From the NCBI RefSeq assembly GCF_030418125.1, contig NZ_JAUHTR010000005.1, positions 186,001 to 250,000 of the forward strand: 64,000 bases of DNA. The letters run 5' to 3'. A program made the translations under genes and the position numbers. A model generated the notes under the pieces. The model ran no database searches and was not told the DNA's origin. It was given only the letters and a program-made list of their open reading frames with translations. Source of the DNA: Fictibacillus fluitans. Its GTDB lineage: Bacteria > Bacillota > Bacilli > Bacillales > Fictibacillaceae. Positions 59,838 through 64,000 of this stretch are shown here, in pieces. The first letter of the stretch is position 1. Each line of letters opens with the position of its first letter.

Positions 59838-60533
59838 ATGGACGTTTTGGAAAAGCGCCATTTATTGATTGAACGGGGCCAGCCCTACGAAAGTGAATTT
59901 ATCTATTTAAAACGGAAATTATCCATCGGCCGGTTCGGGGCACATCCTGCTCCAGGCATCGCTTTTCATATTCCTCTCGTCTCCAGACAGCATTGTGTCA
60001 TTGAATGTGAAAGCTCTTCGCCCAAATTGATGGATCTTGGAAGCAAGCATGGAACCTGCCTGAATGGCATTCCGCTCAGTCCGAACAAAAGCTATCCATT
60101 GAATCACGGGGACCAGATTACACTTGTCAACGGTATGATCTCCATGAAGTACATGGTGACCAATTCCTTTGAGACGCTCGATTATGACCCTGTTACACCT
60201 GTCAGCCGTCCTCCTGCTGATTTTATTGAAGTGATTGAAATACTGCAAAAGGTGCGAATCAGGGAATCCGACATTCATTTTTCTCATAAAGAATTTGAAT
60301 GCTTTCAACTCCTTTACGCTTCTATCGGACAGTTTGTTTCAAAGGAAGAAATGAAGCGGCACGTCTGGAGCGAAAGAGCCTGGACTGACGGCCGCGTTCC
60401 TGATGTAGGGACGGATGAATTAAATTCTCTGATCTACCGGGTACGGAAAAAGCTGTCACCCTGGCTGCATATTGAATCGGTTCTCCGGAAGGGCTTTGTG
60501 ATGTCAGCTGCCGGCGTACACAGTAATCCATAA
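59838..60533 (+). CDS. FHA-domain protein with OmpR-type winged helix
   Basis: 231 residues. FHA domain (about 25-105) with phosphopeptide-binding residues: SIGRFGAHP, VSRQHCVIE, DLGSKHGTCLNG. A short linker is followed by a Trans_reg_C winged helix (140-230: ILQKVRIRESDIHFSHKEFE, LNSLIYRVRKKLSPWLHIES VLRKGFVM). It lacks a receiver domain, so phosphothreonine recognition may replace aspartate phosphorylation. Lying head to head with the metallo-beta-lactamase, it may regulate it; inference from position. GAAGGTG precedes the ATG. Confidence 0.88.
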   Translation: MDVLEKRHLLIERGQPYESEFIYLKRKLSIGRFGAHPAPGIAFHIPLVSRQHCVIECESSSPKLMDLGSKHGTCLNGIPLSPNKSYPLNHGDQITLVNGMISMKYMVTNSFETLDYDPVTPVSRPPADFIEVIEILQKVRIRESDIHFSHKEFECFQLLYASIGQFVSKEEMKRHVWSERAWTDGRVPDVGTDELNSLIYRVRKKLSPWLHIESVLRKGFVMSAAGVHSNP

Positions 60534-60536
60534 AGC

Positions 60537-60580
60537 TAAACAAAAACCCCCTTCGGCCAAAGCCAAAAGGGGGATTTTTC
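60537..60580. terminator. Bidirectional terminator FHA gene / rocA
   Basis: AAAAACCCCCTT ... AAGGGGGATTTTTC; stem CCCCCTT/AAGGGGG flanked by A and T runs. Confidence 0.88.
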
Positions 60581-60584
60581 TGTG

Positions 60585-62132
60585 TTACAGCAACTCTGAA
60601 GTTGTCTTAGCTTGCATGTGAAGAAGAAGGTAGTCAGGACCGCCCGCTTTGGAGTCGGTACCAGACATGTTGAATCCGCCAAACGGCTGGTATCCAACGA
60701 TCGCGCCTGTACATCCTCGGTTGAAGTAAAGATTGCCAACGTGGAACTCTTCCTTCGCACGCTCAATGTGCTCACGGTTATTCGTAACAAGTGCGCCTGT
60801 TAAGCCGTACTCTGTGTTGTTTGCGATTTCCATCATGTGGTCAAAGTCACGCGCCTTGCAGAAAGCCACAACCGGGCCAAAGATTTCTTCCTGCATCAAA
60901 CGTGCTTTCTCTTCAACATCTGCTACAATCGTCGGTTGAATGAAGAAGCCTTTAGAGTCGTCGCCTTCTCCGCCTGCTGCAATTCTTCCTTCTGTTTTTC
61001 CGATTTCAATATAGCTCATGATTTTGTCAAAAGCAGCCTGGTCGATGACAGGACCCATGTAGTTGCCAAGATCTTCCGGGTTACCCATTCTTAGTTTGCT
61101 GGTCAGGGCAACTGCTTTTTCAAGAACTTCATCGTATACGTCCTGGTGAACGACCGCACGTGAACCTGCAGAACATTTTTGTCCAGAGAAACCAAATGCA
61201 GAGTATACGATTGCTGATGCTGCCATGTCTGTATCCACATTGTTGTCGATGACCATGGTGTCTTTTCCGCCCATTTCAGCGATGACGCGCTTCAGCCAGA
61301 TTTGGCCAGGCTGTACTTTTGCTGCGCGCTCATAAATGCGGCAGCCGACTTCACGAGAACCTGTGAAAGATACGAAACGAGTTTTCGGATGGTCAACAAG
61401 ATAGTCGCCCACTTCAGCTCCGCTTCCCGGGATGAAGTTCAGGACACCTGCAGGAAGTCCTGCTTGCTCCATAACCTCTGCAAATTTCGCTGCAACAACC
61501 GGTGTGTTGTTAGCCGGCTTAAGAAGAACAGTGTTTCCTCCTACGATTGCAGCTACTGTTGTACCTGCCATGATGGCAAGCGGGAAGTTGAATGGAGAGA
61601 TCACAATCCCCACACCCAGTGGAATGTAGTTGAACTGGTTGATCTCGCCTTCACGGCTTTTTACCGGTACGCCATTTTTCAAAAGCTCCATCTGGCGTGC
61701 ATAGAATTCAAGGAAGTCAATCGCTTCCGCAGTATCTGCATCAGCTTCCTTCCATGGCTTTCCGCCTTCTTTTACAAGATAAGCAGAGAATTCATGCTTG
61801 CGGCGGCGCAAGATGGCTGATGCGCGGTAAAGAATGCCTGCACGTGATTCTGGAGACCACTTTTTCCATGTTTCAAAAGTGGAAACCGCAGCTTGCATGG
61901 CTTGTTCAGCCAAATCTTTATTTGCTTTAGAAACCGTACCAATAACTTCTGTTTTATTGGCAGGATTGATAGAAACAATCTTTTCATCTGTTGTGATGCG
62001 CTCTCCGCCAATGACAAGAGGATACTCTTTGCCTAGCTGAGAATTAACAAGATCTAAAGCTTCCTCAAAAGCTTTCTTGTTTTCTTTAACTGAAAAATCC
62101 GTAAATGGTTCGTGTTTGTAATCTCGAATCAT
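60585..62132 (-). CDS. rocA: 1-Pyrroline-5-carboxylate dehydrogenase
   Basis: 515 residues from ATG 62132 (GGAGGGG five bases before), the usual RocA length. Aldehyde dehydrogenase fold: [37 protein letters not shown], catalytic Glu in [14 protein letters not shown], catalytic Cys in [15 protein letters not shown], end [20 protein letters not shown]. It oxidises pyrroline-5-carboxylate to glutamate in proline and arginine use. No proline dehydrogenase or arginase gene lies next to it. Confidence 0.94.
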   Translation of the reverse strand: MIRDYKHEPFTDFSVKENKKAFEEALDLVNSQLGKEYPLVIGGERITTDEKIVSINPANKTEVIGTVSKANKDLAEQAMQAAVSTFETWKKWSPESRAGILYRASAILRRRKHEFSAYLVKEGGKPWKEADADTAEAIDFLEFYARQMELLKNGVPVKSREGEINQFNYIPLGVGIVISPFNFPLAIMAGTTVAAIVGGNTVLLKPANNTPVVAAKFAEVMEQAGLPAGVLNFIPGSGAEVGDYLVDHPKTRFVSFTGSREVGCRIYERAAKVQPGQIWLKRVIAEMGGKDTMVIDNNVDTDMAASAIVYSAFGFSGQKCSAGSRAVVHQDVYDEVLEKAVALTSKLRMGNPEDLGNYMGPVIDQAAFDKIMSYIEIGKTEGRIAAGGEGDDSKGFFIQPTIVADVEEKARLMQEEIFGPVVAFCKARDFDHMMEIANNTEYGLTGALVTNNREHIERAKEEFHVGNLYFNRGCTGAIVGYQPFGGFNMSGTDSKAGGPDYLLLHMQAKTTSELL

Positions 62133-62151
62133 TTTGTCCCCTCCTATGCCC

Positions 62152-62209
62152 TTAAGCGTTTTCATAATGCAACATGTCTATTCTACCCTAAACTCGTGCC
62201 ACAGTTCAA
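62152..62209 (-). promoter_or_regulatory. rocA promoter and cre-like site
   Basis: Minus strand TTGAAC (plus 62204-62209), 18-base spacer, TAGAAT (62180-62185). Downstream TGAAAACGCTTAA (62152-62164) is a partial catabolite-response element, in roadblock position. No sigma-L -24/-12 pair is visible, unlike B. subtilis rocABC. Confidence 0.6.
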
Positions 62210-62287
62210 ACTATGGTAAATAGTCGCAATTGTTTGAAAGATTTAAAAAGTCCTTTATTTGCAAGGGTTTTCATAAGTATGCAGATA

Positions 62288-62325
62288 GAAAAAGGCAGAC
62301 CCCGCTGCATCAAAGGTCTGTCTCA
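62288..62325 (-). terminator. Terminator of camS
   Basis: Minus-strand GACAGACC ... GGTCTGCC then TTTTTC, eight pairs including one G-T. Confidence 0.8.
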
Positions 62326-62329
62326 ATTG

Positions 62330-63529
62330 CTATCTATAAATATGCACGTTTGGATCTCCGCTCGCATCATCCCGGACAATCAAAGCTTCCGGTTCATTAA
62401 CAGCCGATTGGATGTTAATCGTAACCGGCACGTTTGGAAGCTCCTTCATAACGGAAGAGGTTACATACTGTGTAAACGAAATAACCTCAGCTTTTCCCTG
62501 GAATTGCATCGGAATATCGATATCCATCCGGTCGAGGCTGCCATCATGATAATGAGCTTTACCAATGACACCTACATAGTTCGGAAAGTAATCCTGGATT
62601 TTAGATTTGAAGTTATTAAACTTCTCCGCATCATCCCTTTTGGATGCTGTGGCTTCTTTCGATGGAAACAGGTAGTACCTCTCATCAATCTTGTCCCAGC
62701 TGCCGAGCTGGTTGCTGCCTGATCCTGCTTCCGCTTTTGCAAAAAAGTGCCCCGGTGTAACCGATTCCTTTTCGGCTTCCTGATAAAGAGCGATTGTGAT
62801 CGGCACATTCTTCAATGAATTATTTTGGCGCAGACGTTTCACAACCTGCTGCCCCATCTGTCTTGCTTCCTGGGCCACATCACTTGCCTGCAGTTTCTTG
62901 GATCCGTTGTAAATCAGTCCGGCGCTGTCGGTTGCTTTGTAATAGTACGTAGAGTTAAACGAAAGACCTACCACAAGGCCGCCAAGCTTCACTTTGTCGT
63001 TTCCGCTTTGAGTCAGGTAATTCTGTTCAAGAACATAAGATAAGTATTTGGGATGCTTGTCTTCGGCATCCATTACTTGCTTGTACGGAGCATCCTTTTT
63101 CACGCCAAGAGCCGGGTTGAGCCCTTTTTGCGCCATGTCACTCTTGCTGTTTTTCTCCGCCTTTTCGTCTGAACGCTTCAGCCAGTTGTTGACGGTTGTG
63201 GAAGACAGATACTGGCCTTCCTGGTAGTAATACTTATCTGTACTGAAGTCGTCCTGGGCGATTCTCATAAGACCCAGCTCAAACTCATTGATATCCAGAC
63301 GGTTGTCCACGCCATACTTAATCAGGCCGCGGGCGCCGCCAGGCTCAAAAGGCACGATGCTTCGGTAGTACTTCTCCCCGGTGTTGATTTCCCCAGTGAT
63401 GATGGCTTTTTCTTCGGTCTTCCCTTTTTTCTTAACAACTTCCTCTTCCTTTTGCAGCTTGTCTCTGTTCAGACAGCCGGTCAGGAGTAAAAGGGAGCTT
63501 AACAGGATCAGACTGATCCGTTTTATCAT
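62330..63529 (-). CDS. camS: CamS-family lipoprotein
   Basis: 399 residues from ATG 63529 (GGAGGAG nine bases before). Lipobox LLLTGCLN. The CamS (YerH) family is recognised by YYRSIVPFEPGGARGLIKYG, INEFELGLMRIAQDDFSTDK YYYQEGQYL and VTINIQSAVNEPEALIVRDD near the end. In enterococci and staphylococci the signal peptide of CamS gives a sex pheromone; role in Bacillus unknown. Usual place next to ligA. Confidence 0.92.
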   Translation of the reverse strand: MIKRISLILLSSLLLLTGCLNRDKLQKEEEVVKKKGKTEEKAIITGEINTGEKYYRSIVPFEPGGARGLIKYGVDNRLDINEFELGLMRIAQDDFSTDKYYYQEGQYLSSTTVNNWLKRSDEKAEKNSKSDMAQKGLNPALGVKKDAPYKQVMDAEDKHPKYLSYVLEQNYLTQSGNDKVKLGGLVVGLSFNSTYYYKATDSAGLIYNGSKKLQASDVAQEARQMGQQVVKRLRQNNSLKNVPITIALYQEAEKESVTPGHFFAKAEAGSGSNQLGSWDKIDERYYLFPSKEATASKRDDAEKFNNFKSKIQDYFPNYVGVIGKAHYHDGSLDRMDIDIPMQFQGKAEVISFTQYVTSSVMKELPNVPVTINIQSAVNEPEALIVRDDASGDPNVHIYR

Positions 63530-63573
63530 GGTAAAACACTCCTCCATATAACTTGATGGAACAGAGCTATTCT

Positions 63574-64000
<427 letters not shown>

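Overview
The window is a stretch of Bacillaceae chromosome from an endospore former. The evidence is the conserved ligA-camS-gatCAB-dgkB-rlmCD gene set, several spore-surface and germination genes, strong AGGAGG ribosome-binding sites, frequent TTG starts, a c-di-AMP riboswitch in front of a KimA-type potassium importer, and a BcII-type metallo-beta-lactamase. The genus cannot be fixed from sequence alone; Fictibacillus or a close relative is my best guess from gene order and is an inference.

Layout. 1-2.4 kb: the 3' part of a cysteine-rich, Thr/Gln-repeat protein (probably spore surface), a small unknown gene, and a decayed serine recombinase. 2.4-4.9 kb: housekeeping rlmCD and dgkB. 5-39 kb: an accessory stretch of small units, including a TetR-controlled SMR efflux pair, eight GNAT acetyltransferases, three Nudix proteins (one fused to a maltose-acetyltransferase-like enzyme), two MOSC proteins, a PIN/HTH toxin-antitoxin-like pair, a glycosyltransferase, a CNNM transporter, a secreted glycerophosphodiesterase, kimA with its riboswitch, and a spore coat/germination cluster (Hsp20-like protein, three short GerPA/GerPF-like proteins, one GerPC-like protein). 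It also carries pseudogenes of an SDR and of a gerA-type germination receptor subunit. 39.8-54.3 kb: a polysaccharide-utilisation locus. 54.5-64 kb: housekeeping gatCAB, a DoxX protein, a B1 metallo-beta-lactamase divergent from an FHA-winged-helix regulator, rocA, camS and the 3' part of ligA.

How the polysaccharide locus fits together. A secreted PL8 lyase and a secreted clan GH-A hydrolase, which share an uncharacterised accessory domain (three copies, one of them inserted inside the PL8 catalytic unit), would cut a uronate-containing polysaccharide outside the cell. A lipoprotein plus two permeases (no local ATPase) import the fragments. Cytoplasmic GH130 and CE7 enzymes process mannosides and acetyl groups. 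UxuA (mannonate dehydratase) and an epimerase-like dehydrogenase handle uronate products. A LacI regulator is divergent from the lyase operon. The unsaturated-uronyl hydrolase (GH88) expected for a PL8 product is present only as a decayed remnant between the GH130 and GH-A genes, so the locus looks partly eroded or relies on another copy. A xanthan-like or other mannose/glucuronate polymer is the most economical substrate guess.

Other signals that ordinary annotation would miss are two five-unit intergenic arrays (8131-8223 and 23090-23180) with different core words but the same unit spacing (21, 20, 21, 21 nt), a perfect palindrome plus a second half-matching box over the rlmCD promoter, and a well-placed internal Shine-Dalgarno at the Nudix/acetyltransferase fusion joint. 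No rRNA, tRNA, intact insertion sequence or CRISPR array was seen.
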